Source: Tetmemena sp. SeJ-2015
Lineage: Eukaryota; Ciliophora; Spirotrichea; Sporadotrichida; Oxytrichidae
NCBI GenBank assembly: GCA_027382625.1
Contig: JAJKFJ010023192.1
Coordinates: 1 to 13,138, forward strand
Reading direction: 5' to 3'
DNA length: 13,138 bases
A model generated the notes under the pieces. It did no database searches and was not told the origin of the DNA. It saw only the letters and a program-made list of their open reading frames with translations. The position numbers and the translations under genes are program-made. Shown piece after piece: positions 1 to 8,556 of this stretch (position 1 is its first letter; each line of letters begins with the position of its first letter).

Positions 1-780
1 AAAAAATTTTTTTAAAATTTTTTAAAGTTTTTAGCTTAATTTTAAAAGGTATTTTTTCTCATTTAAAAAAATTTTTTATTTATTTTAAAGCAAATGAGGG
101 GGGAAAAATTTGAGTGGTAAAACTAAATTAATAAGAAAGAGTTAAAAAATTTCGAGGTCTTAAAAAAATACATAATATTTTTGGTTTTATTGTTATATGT
201 TTTTAGGAAATTTCCCTTGGGGCCTTCCTTTCATATAAAAAAACTTCGAAAGGGAGTATTAAATTTCAAAAAACTAAAGGGAATTAAAAAAATCCTAATA
301 AATTTAAAAAATACATGCAATTTAAATTAAATTTAAATGATACCAAAAATCCTCCTAAAAAAGCTTCCCTAATTAAATTTTTATTTAAAATCATGTTTTT
401 TTTAAAAAATGTAATCTATCTTCTAAATGGTTTACCTGTGGATTTTTTATTCGATTATGAAAAATCTTCGGGAATGAGGGGAAAGTTTTAAAATTTTAAA
501 CCAAAATAAAGTCCAGGATTTTTTAAACTTTTTAAATTTAATTTTATTAATCCTTTAAATTTTTTTATAATTTTAGATTTGTAAATTTAAATTTTTAATA
601 AATTAATTAAAAAATAAGTTTTTAAATTAGTTTTAAAATTTTTTTAAAATATATTTATTTTTTTTAATAAATTTAGTTTTTATGAATAAAAAAAAAAATA
701 AGAACTTTTAAATTTTTGAAAATGAAAAAAAAAATTAAATGCATTTAAGATGAAAAAATTTAAATCAAATTTAATTTGTA
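1..780. other. AT-rich spacer, no gene seen
   Basis: This stretch is dominated by alternating A and T runs, with stops in every frame. A few oddly run-rich words, such as the TTTCCC/GGGGCC cluster near 208-227, resemble the block at 10380-11560. I see no protein-like reading on either strand. It could be intergenic or internally eliminated germline DNA. The run pattern may also reflect weak consensus quality near the end of a contig. Confidence 0.6.
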
Positions 781-836
781 GTCTATAGAATCAACCCACG
801 GGAACTTAAAAAGATACATTAAAAATTTAAAAAAAG

Positions 837-1031
837 CTGATCTTTAGAATTACTAAATTTATCATAAAACTCCAAAGAGGCCTAAGAAACTAAAATTATT
901 CATCTGCTAATGATGAAAACTCGAAAGAAAACTTCCACTAAATGCTTTATCCGAATTTTCATGCAAAATATCCACATTCTTCTAGAAAGGACCTTAATCG
1001 TATAAATAAAGCCAGATCCTTATAAAGGGGG
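837..1031 (+). CDS. Possible coding island, hypothetical protein fragment
   Basis: Function is not recognised. One plus-strand frame reads as a hydrophilic protein-like segment for about 60 codons, with pieces such as SSANDENSKENFH and SSRKDLNRINKARSL. It is interrupted only by TAA codons at 891-893, 939-941 and 1023-1025, and no TGA occurs in the segment. Base composition is visibly less AT-biased than the flanks, as in the other islands. If UAA is a sense codon, as in many ciliates, this could be an exon or a macronuclear-destined segment; in the standard code it is not an ORF. No start, no end and no conserved domain are visible, so this is a composition-and-frame argument only. Confidence 0.25.
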
Positions 1032-1847
1032 GTAGTACAAAAAATTTTTTTCTTTTTAAAATAAAAAGGGTAAATTAAAAACAGAATTTTAAATTTTTAT
1101 TATTATATTTCTATATTTAATTATTAATTAAATTTCAATTTAATTTTTTTCAAATTAGAAGAATATTTTTAATTTAATTTTTTAAATTTTTTTAAAATAA
1201 TGAATTTTTAAAATTATAATTGAAAAAAAATATTTAATTAAACTTTAAATTCGCAGTTTTTTGATAAATTTTCATCCTTGGTTTTTCCTTTTTTTTTACC
1301 TTGCTTTTTAAATATTCCAAAAAGCTAAATTTAATAATAATTTATGCTTATTAAAAAACAATAGTTCAAAATTACTTTTTTTCTATCGAGTTAAAACTTC
1401 ATTTAAAATAATTTGCAGTGATGCTATCTTTCCAATTGAAGACTGTACAAATAAAATAATGTTGGGTATTTGATTATATTATTACCAAAACTTTTCTCCA
1501 ATAGGTTTATTAAAATTCATCCTATGTATTTGTTGATGTTCTTGAAGATATTACAGATAGAAAAATTTATATTAAAAATTACTGAGGCGTATTCAGTACT
1601 AATTATCATATTAAGCAAAAAATTATTATATTCATCATTATTAAGATTATAGAAAAAATATGCATTTTTATTTTAGTCTGTGCAATTGGAAACAGAAGCT
1701 TAAGTTTTTTTGTGGACTCTTTCTAGCTCAAAGTTTGATCAAAGACAATAATTTACTAAAATTATTTACAATTAAACTTTAAAAATCTAATGAAGTACAT
1801 GAGAATTAAAGGAAACTAATCATTTAATAGAAGCACTTGCTTAACTC
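1032..1847. other. AT-rich spacer
   Basis: Mostly A/T runs. The 60-codon ATG ORF at 1470-1652 is rich in I, L, K and F, as expected for random AT-rich DNA, and has no recognisable motif. I see no RNA gene or repeat here. Confidence 0.5.
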
Positions 1848-2128
1848 TTATCTTTCTATCTCTAATATAAACTTCTTAATCTCGCTAATTTTTAAAAGAA
1901 TGGTTGTTGCAGAGGCTTTCTCCTCAATCATCTTTAAAAGCCCAGTTTGCTCAAACAAGTACTGGAGCCGATCCTCTCTCTATTCTTGAGTGAGATCGCT
2001 CGGGATTGCCGTGGGTGATCACTAAAGATGGTTAGAGAGTTTTTTTTTATATTCAAAGCCAGCTGATCTGAGATCGGTTTAGGTGGCTGAATAAGTGCTG
2101 CTAGGGTGGGAGGTGTCGTCGAGGTCAA
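1848..2128 (-). CDS. Hypothetical protein fragment, helical, frameshifted
   Basis: Function is not recognised. Reading the minus strand from 2128, one frame gives a Pro/Thr-rich start (TTPPTLAALIQPPKP) and continues to a DHP near 2010. The sense then continues in a neighbouring frame as an amphipathic helical segment containing REDRLQYLFEQTGLLKMIEE and KISEIKKFILEIER. It ends at TAA 1848-1850, just where the DNA turns AT-rich. The second frame crosses one TAG, after LTQE. The island has clearly higher GC than its flanks. The frame change could be a real mutation, a tiny intron or a sequencing indel. A TAG inside the better half is compatible with UAG being a sense codon. No homologous family is claimed. 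Confidence 0.4.
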
Positions 2129-2159
2129 ACCGTTTCTATTGAGCTCCAGTGCTAGCTTG

Positions 2160-3240
2160 AACTAACTAGGCCTTTTGTAAATGATGAAGGAGGAAGGGTT
2201 ATAAGCCATACTTTTAAAAAATTAACGCAAAATAGAAGTCTATATTACAGATAGAAAGATAAGCGCACTACAAAAGATTTATAAAGATCTATTTTCCATT
2301 TAAATTTAAAAAATTGATTAAAATTTAATTTTCTTTTTTCAAATTTTTTTTTTTAAAATATTAAAAATATATAATATTAAAGGATAAAATTACCCAAAAA
2401 TATAAAAGAATTTTCTTAAAAAAATTGAAATTACCTAAATTTAATTTAAATTTTAAATTAATTTTTAAACATAAATATAACAAAATCTAAATTTGAAATT
2501 TAATAAAATACAATTAAATTAAAAAATTTCTTAAAAATTAAATTTCCAAAATTAGCATTTTAAAAACTAAATTTTTTACGAAAAATAAAAAAATTTTTTT
2601 ACCTTTTTAAATTTAAATAAATTTTCTAATTTGGATATTTTTATCCAGAAGAGATAGTAGGATGAACTAGCATCCAAAAATCAAGAGTTACTGCAGTGGG
2701 GTTTAAAGTCTAAGATGTGAGAGAAGTCTCAAACTTCAAGCCATTAAAATATTATTATATATAAAATCTGAGTCGAATTGCAAATATTTGATTTCAACGC
2801 ATTATTGAGCAACAAGTATTGTATTTTCCCCACATGTAATATTTTATAAATTTAAAAACAAATCTTATTTAATATTAAGATTTAATACCTGTTACCTCAC
2901 GTCCACCAATAGAAATAGAAGGCTCTTAATAAGTATATGACCCACTTTAATATACTTTTATTAGGTTCCTGAAATTTGTAAATCTGTTACCAAATAAAAT
3001 TTATTTGCGATATTAAAATATATTGTTGGATATTATTACTTATATATTTAAGCATTGACTCTAAATACTTAGAGAATTTCTAAATAGAGTTTAAATAGCA
3101 ATATTTTCCCTTCAGATATACGATTTAAATTTTTTCTGTTTCCGTTTGAGATGTAGGACCAATACTTATTTTTTAATCCTGTAATGCGATTCGAAGCTAT
3201 AAAAATAATGATAAACTGCAAAAAATGTAATTTCCTAATT
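2160..3240. other. AT-rich spacer with a weak island at 2640-2740
   Basis: Long A/T runs fill 2280-2640. At 2640-2740 the GC content rises, and either strand can be read with only TAR stops, but no frame is convincing enough to call. 2880-2960 is similarly mild. No repeat or RNA gene is recognised. Confidence 0.45.
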
Positions 3241-3262
3241 ATTGATTTCAACTAACTATGAA

Positions 3263-3753
3263 ATGGATAATAAAGAGGAGAAAGAACAAAAGTGGAGGGA
3301 ACAAAGCTTCTTATGTAAATTTAGTTACAAGCCACAAATCGAATATCGGAACAGAAAGGGTAATATATCTCCCAGTTCAAGATTAAAGAAAATGTCTACT
3401 ATTACCCACCAAAGGTAGCGGAAGAGTTGCAGCATAAAGCAGAGTTATAGCTTCTGATGCGCCGACAAGGGCTTATACATCTAGAGGTTGATCTCTTCGG
3501 CACTAAAGGCTGAGATCCTAGCTTCCCGTGTTGCTCCTTGCAATGGTAGCACCAGCACTCTGAGATAATTAAATAGAGAAGCCTCACAATTATTTTAAAA
3601 ATATTTCGTACTTTTTGCGACTACAGTCTAAAAAGAATATATTTTTTTTTAATTAATCATACTCTCAAAGAAAAATATAGGCGTGATTTTAATAAAATGT
3701 AAAAGGAGATTTAAAAATCTTTTATACCCAAGAATATAAAAGAAAATCGTTGA
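3263..3753 (+). CDS. Hypothetical protein candidate in two frames
   Basis: No family is recognised. An ATG at 3263-3265 opens a charged, protein-like frame (EEKEQKWREQSFLCKFSYKP, then QIEYRNRKGNIYLPV) to about 3380. A neighbouring frame continues from about 3376 with FKIKENVYYYPPKVAEELQH and LLMRRQGLIHLEVDLFGTKG. It then hits TGA at 3511-3513 and continues (SEIIKQ-like text) to TGA at 3751-3753. TAG codons occur at several places in the second frame. Composition is richer in GC at 3380-3590 than around it. The last codons overlap the start of the palindrome at 3722. The opposite strand is also open over 3400-3590 if TAR is sense, so the strand call is not certain. Possible explanations are a gene with one indel, a tiny intron, or joined germline segments. 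Confidence 0.4.
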
Positions 3754-4380
3754 AAAGCTAGAGAAATACAGAGCAAGAAGAAAAAACTAAAGCTAGAGAT
3801 CAGAGTTAAAGAGATATAAATTAACTTCTAATCTATTTAAACTTTATTAATTTTTAATGACTGTTGATTTCTTCCATCTCCACAAATTTCTTTGCAAGTA
3901 TCTTAGTCTCCTCTTTTCAGTTCTGGAAAGCGAAAATGTGAGTGTAGTCTCCTTCTTTGCCTCAACTCCTCTCTGGAAGAACTCTTCTTGATTTACATTC
4001 TTGAGTTAAAGTCTTTAGAACACTTTTGATTGTGTGTTTGGCATAGTTCATCAAAGTTATCTGATAGTCAACGTACTCGCCGACAGGCTTAAAAATTTTT
4101 TGAAGAGTGGAAAAGAAACTTTTCCTTCCTCCAGAAAGGAGTTGAGGCAAAGAAGGAGACTACACTCACATTTTCGCTTTCCAGAACTGAAAAGAGGAGA
4201 CTAAATACTTGCAAAGAAATTTGTGGAGAGGAAGAAATCAACAGTCATTAAAAATTAATAAAGTTTAAATAGATTAGAAGTTAAATTTTTTCCTTTAACC
4301 TGATCTCTAGCTTTAGTTTTTTTTCTTTCTCTTTTTTCCTAGCTTTTCAACGATTTTTTCTTTTATATTCTTGGGTATAA
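3722..4380. repeat. Large imperfect palindrome (inverted repeat)
   Basis: The left arm (about 3722-3981) is repeated as its reverse complement at about 4126-4380, around a 144-nt unique spacer. The outer ends read TTATACCCAAGAATATAAAA on the left and the complement on the right. The inner 135 nt of the arms are nearly identical, with two single-base indels. The outer 110 nt differ by several short indels, mainly in A-rich runs. If the flanking TA is a target duplication, the element would begin TACCC and end GGGTA, but the TA is too short to prove insertion. A small perfect hairpin (7-bp stem, 3-nt loop) sits at 4109-4125 in the spacer. Possible origins are a foldback element, an inverted duplication in the germline, or a chimera from amplification or read-through. 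Confidence 0.9.
3854..4140 (-). CDS. Protein fragment across palindrome spacer and left arm
   Basis: No family is recognised, but the minus-strand reading is among the most protein-like in the window. From the spacer it runs LLSGGRKSFFSTLQKIFKP, then GEYVDYQITLMNYAKHTIKS, then SVLKTLTQECKSRRVLPERS, to a TGA at 3962-3964. In the same frame it continues GKEGDYTHIFAFQN, TGA (3917-3919), KEETKILAKKFVEMEEINSH, then TAA at 3854-3856 where AT-rich sequence starts. Both TGAs are also present in the right-arm copy, so they are unlikely to be independent errors. Reading UGA as an amino acid would give a single ORF ending at UAA. The alternative is a decayed gene. The right arm repeats only the downstream part of this reading, as if the gene's 3' part had been duplicated in inverse orientation. 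The 5' end is missing. Confidence 0.45.
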
Positions 4381-5640
4381 TTGAAATGTCGCAAAGCTTA
4401 GTTTATTTAAATTTTAGTGATTTAATAATTTACAAATCTAGGATAAAATATATTTATAGAAAAATAAGTTTTAATAAAATTGTTTTCAAATGAATACAAA
4501 AGATTATCTTGTAGATAATAACTAGGCAGTACTTTGTATTGAATTTGTTGGATTAATTTAAAGGGTATTGCAGTTTTCCATATTTTGAAATCTCTTACGA
4601 CTATTAATATATTAGCAAAATTTCATAGTTGTAGATGGCAAACCCGGTGCAGAAGGAAAAATTTATTAGGGAGGGCCCAAAATTTTAAACCCAAAATTTA
4701 CCCTTTTAAAAAATTTAAAATTTTTTAAAAATAAATTTATGTAATTTAAAAAAGAAATCGATATTATTTACTTCTTAAATTTAAAATAAATTTTTTTTAA
4801 TTTAAAATTTTTTTCAAATTAAATAAAAAAAATTAATTTCTATGTATATCTTTAAAATATAATTATATCCCGTCAATGAATAAACTTACTAAGATGCTTA
4901 AACCATATTAAATTACAGCTATTAAGTTTAGTTATTTTCAAAAAAATTTTTAAATTTAAATTAAAAATTAAATTTTTTTTAAAAAAATCTTTTATTAATT
5001 TCTAAAAGATAAAAATATAATTTATTATTTTTAAAATTTGGACTAAAATTATAATTAAATAAATATTATGAATGAGAAAGATTTCATAAATATTCCTTTT
5101 AAATTTTAGTGGGAGCTCTCAATTCAGAAGAAAAATTTAATCAATTGTAAGAATGATGATTTTTAAAAAGGGATTTAAAAAAAGTGCTAATAAAAATTAT
5201 TTTATTTAAATTTACTAGAAGCAGATGAGGAAAAATAAAATTTTACATTTTAGCTCTTTTAATTCGTATGAATTTAATTTCAAACTGAGGATTAATTATA
5301 TTTGATTCCCTATTATGAATAATTAAAATTGATATTTCGCTGTTTCCTCCTTTCTTCATTAGAGTGATAATTTATAAATTCTTTGTTTGTTTTTTTTTTA
5401 AAAAAGGTTGTTAATTTAATGGAAGCTACTTATTTTTTGAATATCTTCATTTGCTAATAAAAAAAATTCTTTTGGGTTGTTTAATTTATAAAAATTAAAA
5501 GAATTTAAAATTTATAAGGATCTTTAAGCGTTTGAAAAGGGATTCAGAAAAATTTATAGAAAAATATTTAATTAAACGGTAATTAGTTTAAATAAAAAAT
5601 TTGTCATTAAAATCACAGACCCCACCCCTACTGGGCCCTT
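4381..5640. other. AT-rich spacer
   Basis: Mostly A/T runs. A GC-containing word at 4641-4684 (AACCCGG, later GGGAGGGCCCAAAATT) recurs in near-identical form at 10718-10756. Just before the T/G tract there is a C-rich burst at 5617-5640 (CAGACCCCACCCC). No gene is seen. Confidence 0.5.
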
Positions 5641-5716
5641 TTGATAGCTTATAAAAAATTTAAAAGAATTTTTTTCTTTATTAATCGCCCCAGACCCCTC
5701 AGAGTAGATAATTCCC

Positions 5717-5877
5717 TTTTTTGTGTTTTGTTGTTTTGTTGGGTTTTTGTTGTTGTTTTTTGTTGTTTGTTTTGTTTTGTTGTTTTTTGTTGTTGTTTGT
5801 TGTTTTGTTTGTTTTGTTGTTTTGTTGTTTGTTTTTTGTTTTGTTGTTTTGTTGTTTTTTGTTGTTGTTGTTGTTGG
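5717..5877 (+). repeat. 161-nt tract made only of T and G
   Basis: From 5717 to 5877 the plus strand contains no A and no C. It is an irregular mixture of TTG and TTTTG units, with long T runs and a purer TTG microsatellite at the right end. It has one GGG, at about 5750. It follows two C-rich bursts (5617-5640 and about 5688-5699), so the base skew flips abruptly. Open frames through it (Cys/Phe/Val-rich on plus, Asn/Lys/Gln/Thr-rich on minus) are a by-product of its composition. It could be an expanded simple repeat. Its role, if any, is not visible. Confidence 0.95.
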
Positions 5878-6789
5878 AAATATTTTTTGGGTATTTATAC
5901 TTTGTCACTTATAGCTCTTGCCTGAGCTCTCCCTCAAAAAAGTTGCATGGATATAAATTTCTTATAGTTTTATGCTCTATCGTGTAATAATCATTTAAAT
6001 CTAGCACACTTCAACTATGACCGATTTAATCCATTTTAATTTAATATCTAATTTAATTTGATTTTCGATTAAATTAAAAACTGTATTAAATTCTAAATGG
6101 AAGTTTGGAATAATTTGTATGATTAATTTTAGCAATAACAGGCCTAGCAGTAGTATATGTAGCACCATTTTGCTAGACAACAAGTTAACCTTCAAAATTT
6201 GAAGACACTCTCATGAATGAAGTCAGCTCAAATATCAAGGCTACTTTGGAATTGTAAAGCTATAGCAAATATAAGATTTTAGGATTCGTAATAATAAGTA
6301 ATCCCTTAAGGATTTAAAAATAATAATTCTCACATAGAAAGGATAATTTTAAAAATATTTCTGTGCATCTACTTACTTGGAATCTCAATTATAATTAAAT
6401 TAAGTTTTGTATAAATTATTATTTAAAACAAAATTGAAGATATATTCCTTCTAAAATAGTGAATGTCGTAATTTTTAATTTTAATCATCTTTATTAATTT
6501 GGGAGCATCAATTCTTTGCAATAAATATTAAATTTCATATGTTAAATTCTCTGCTACTTAAAACTTTGATAAAATTATTATAGAATTTAGTTTATTTTGC
6601 AGTATTTTAAAAATGAATCTAACATCTACAGTCCATTCATTTAATATTTTATTAATAAACTTAAGAATAAGTGTACTGCGTAAATATATAAACTCATAAT
6701 TTCTTAAATTTAAATTCTTAAAAATAAGAGAGATTAATTAAATTAATCGAATTTATATGGAAGATATTACAGCCTTAATTTTTCATTTT
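5878..6789. other. AT-rich spacer
   Basis: AT-rich with scattered short ORFs. The 64-codon minus ORF at 6001-6195 is rich in I, L, K and N and has no motif, as expected by chance. No RNA gene or repeat is recognised. Confidence 0.5.
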
Positions 6790-6981
6790 TCACTAAACCT
6801 TAGCTTATTATTTTCTCTAATGTTTTCATTATCGAATGCTTCAGAGAGAAGGCGCCTCGTGTTATGGCAACCTTTTGAAATCATGGTTAAATTTAATTGC
6901 AGTTTGTTAAAAATTATTTAAGCAATTTTAAAATAAGAATTCTTCCTCATCAAGCCAAAGAACCTCCAAATAACCCTCCAT
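6790..6981 (-). CDS. Small hypothetical gene candidate downstream of kinase
   Basis: Not recognised. An ATG at 6979-6981 starts a short acidic reading (MEGYLEVLWLDEEEFLF) that meets TAA at 6928-6930. With TAR read through, it goes on to KFNHDFKRLP. A neighbouring frame then carries TRRLLSEAFDNENIRENNKL and ends at TGA 6790-6792. The GC-richer core is 6840-6965. It lies 95 nt beyond the stop of the kinase gene on the same strand, so it could be a separate small gene, part of the same element, or non-coding. The plus strand over 6820-6900 also has short open readings. Confidence 0.28.
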
Positions 6982-7076
6982 ACTATATATAGAAAGTGAA
7001 AATAAGTGTGTATAATTAATTTTTTCTTTATTAATACTATAATCATGCTAAATAGTTTAACCCTAAACAGGCAATC

Positions 7077-8556
7077 TTAAAAGTCTTCTAGGAAGGTGAC
7101 CTTGACGTGTGTCTCATATTCTCGGAATTTTATACCTTTAAGTGCTTCCTCTATCTCAGATTAACTGAGTGTTAGGTTTCATTGAAGTTTGCTTGATTAT
7201 TACTTTGTTTACTAATTTTCAAAGGTTCTGATACCTTGTCTATCTTATAATGTCTTGTTGCGAATTTATTGATTCATCTTCACTTTCACACTAGTAGTAT
7301 TCCTCTGCTTTCATATCGCATTCAAGTATGATTGCAACTATAGAACAAATGTCCCACTGCACTGAACCGTTTGAGCCAAGTCTGTCTCTTTATGGGAAGT
7401 AGCCTGCAGTTCCTAGCACCGATCTTTCCTCAATGTTTTCTCTTCTTTACAACTCTGTTGAAGTCTTAAAACATCGTGTGGACTGTGCTCTTCCGATCTG
7501 ATGTTCTCTGGCTTGAGACTCGTGCACGAATCCCAACTCATGCAAACTCCATCACTCCTCGAACAAGGTCAGTGGAATAGCAGTAAGCTTAGTACTTGTT
7601 GCGCCTCGTGCTGAGAAATTCTCTTAGTGTGATCTCCATTTAGGAAGGCGAATGGCGATGTAATCATGATCGATAAGAACACCAGCAAGATGAAGAACGT
7701 ACTTCAAGTTTTTGTGCCTCGCTTCTCTCAACACTGTCAGTTCGTTCGCGAACTCAAGACCTCTCTCTTCCTTCTTTACAAGTATATTCGTAAGGAAGAT
7801 CTTGTAAGCATACTCTTCTTGTATGATTGTGTCTCTTTCGCTTCGCATCAGCAAGGTGGAGGTAATTTGAACACTCCTCCAAAGTTACAAACTCTCAAGG
7901 CATGGAGTCTTGCTTTGACTAGCTGAAACTTTACTTGACACCATACACTAAGGCTTCTGATTTCATGAACTCAATCTTCCTCTATCTTCCTCTTGCTTCC
8001 TCTTTAGTTGAACCTGCCAAGGTATCGTGCTTGCCTTTTAGCTGGAACCCCATCTTTTAAAGTTTCTTTATCCTCAATTACGAAACTCAGCCATGTGCTT
8101 CTCTCTCATGTGGTTTTTGAGGAAAGCGAGAGTGAGGAATGCTCTTTCTCACAAGGAGCGAAGTGATAGCGACCGTTCGCACTTCTAATGGCTTCATATA
8201 GATCTAGGTTTGTCTGGAGTGGACTTCCTTTGATGTGCCGCTTTTGAGGGCTCTGAGGCATAATTCGCAACTGTCGTTGACATTACTTCGCATTCAAAAA
8301 GTTTCTTCTTCTCATTGACTCTCTGGAGCAGCAACAAGAAGAGCATCAGGTGCGATAGTTTAAACGCCCACCCACTTCTCAACTCTTTGGCTTGACAATT
8401 TTAAAGCACAGAGATCTCTTTGCTCGAGCTCAAATTTCAGAGAGCTCTCCCTTGCACTTAGTGCACACGGCATTCTTGTTTGGTTGCTGTTACAAAAACA
8501 TTAGTTTAGCTTGTGTTGCTAAGGTTGTACTTGTCTCTTAGCTTGGTTGGTTCCAT
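7077..8556 (-). pseudogene. C2H2 zinc-finger / protein kinase gene, frameshifted; TBE 57-kDa ORF-like
   Basis: A Ser/Thr-type protein kinase preceded by Cys/His-rich segments, read on the minus strand from ATG 8554-8556 to TAA 7077-7079. That span of 1480 nt is about 493 codons, close to 57 kDa. Zinc-binding candidates are CTKC near 8454-8465, CELC near 8260, and a C2H2-like unit at 8078-8172 (PCEKE, then FLTLAFLKNHMREKH in another frame). Kinase landmarks in order are Gly-rich loop NFGGVFKL (7863-7886), YAYK lysine (7801), ANEL glutamate (7741), ISQHEAQQVLSLLL, LHELGFVH and LKPENI (7500-7545), DFN (7457-7465), GTAGYFP (7393-7413) and DICS (7342-7353). They fall in all three frames, so at least six indels are present. 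The HRD arginine-aspartate codons are damaged, and TAA replaces the expected PE glutamate (7390-7392). Zinc fingers plus kinase at this size are known from the 57-kDa ORF of hypotrich TBE transposons. Neither a transposase nor terminal repeats are seen nearby. Confidence 0.8.
7484..7499 (+). other. Exact 16-nt match to Illumina adapter end
   Basis: The plus strand reads TGTGCTCTTCCGATCT, the 3' end of the standard Illumina read-2 adapter. With one base missing, the match extends to GAC at 7481. It lies inside the kinase gene between LKPENI and DFN. The kinase spacing there is normal (about 11-12 codons), so the match either replaced native sequence, is a consensus error from untrimmed reads, or is coincidence. 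Confidence 0.75.

Noticed and set aside
5641..5925. Longest standard-code ORF in the window, Cys/Phe/Val-rich, plus overlapping ORFs on both strands
   Set aside because: It is produced by the T/G-only tract. All frames through the tract lack stops because A is absent on the plus strand and TGA/TAA/TAG need A.
7874..7888. 15-nt GT...AG intron in the kinase gene joining two frames
   Set aside because: The same bases encode part of the Gly-rich loop NFGGVFKL, which fits the kinase fold, so removing them would destroy a conserved motif.
8194..8382. 62-codon minus-strand ORF as a separate gene
   Set aside because: It is a frame segment of the zinc-finger/kinase gene, between two Cys/His-rich pieces in neighbouring frames.
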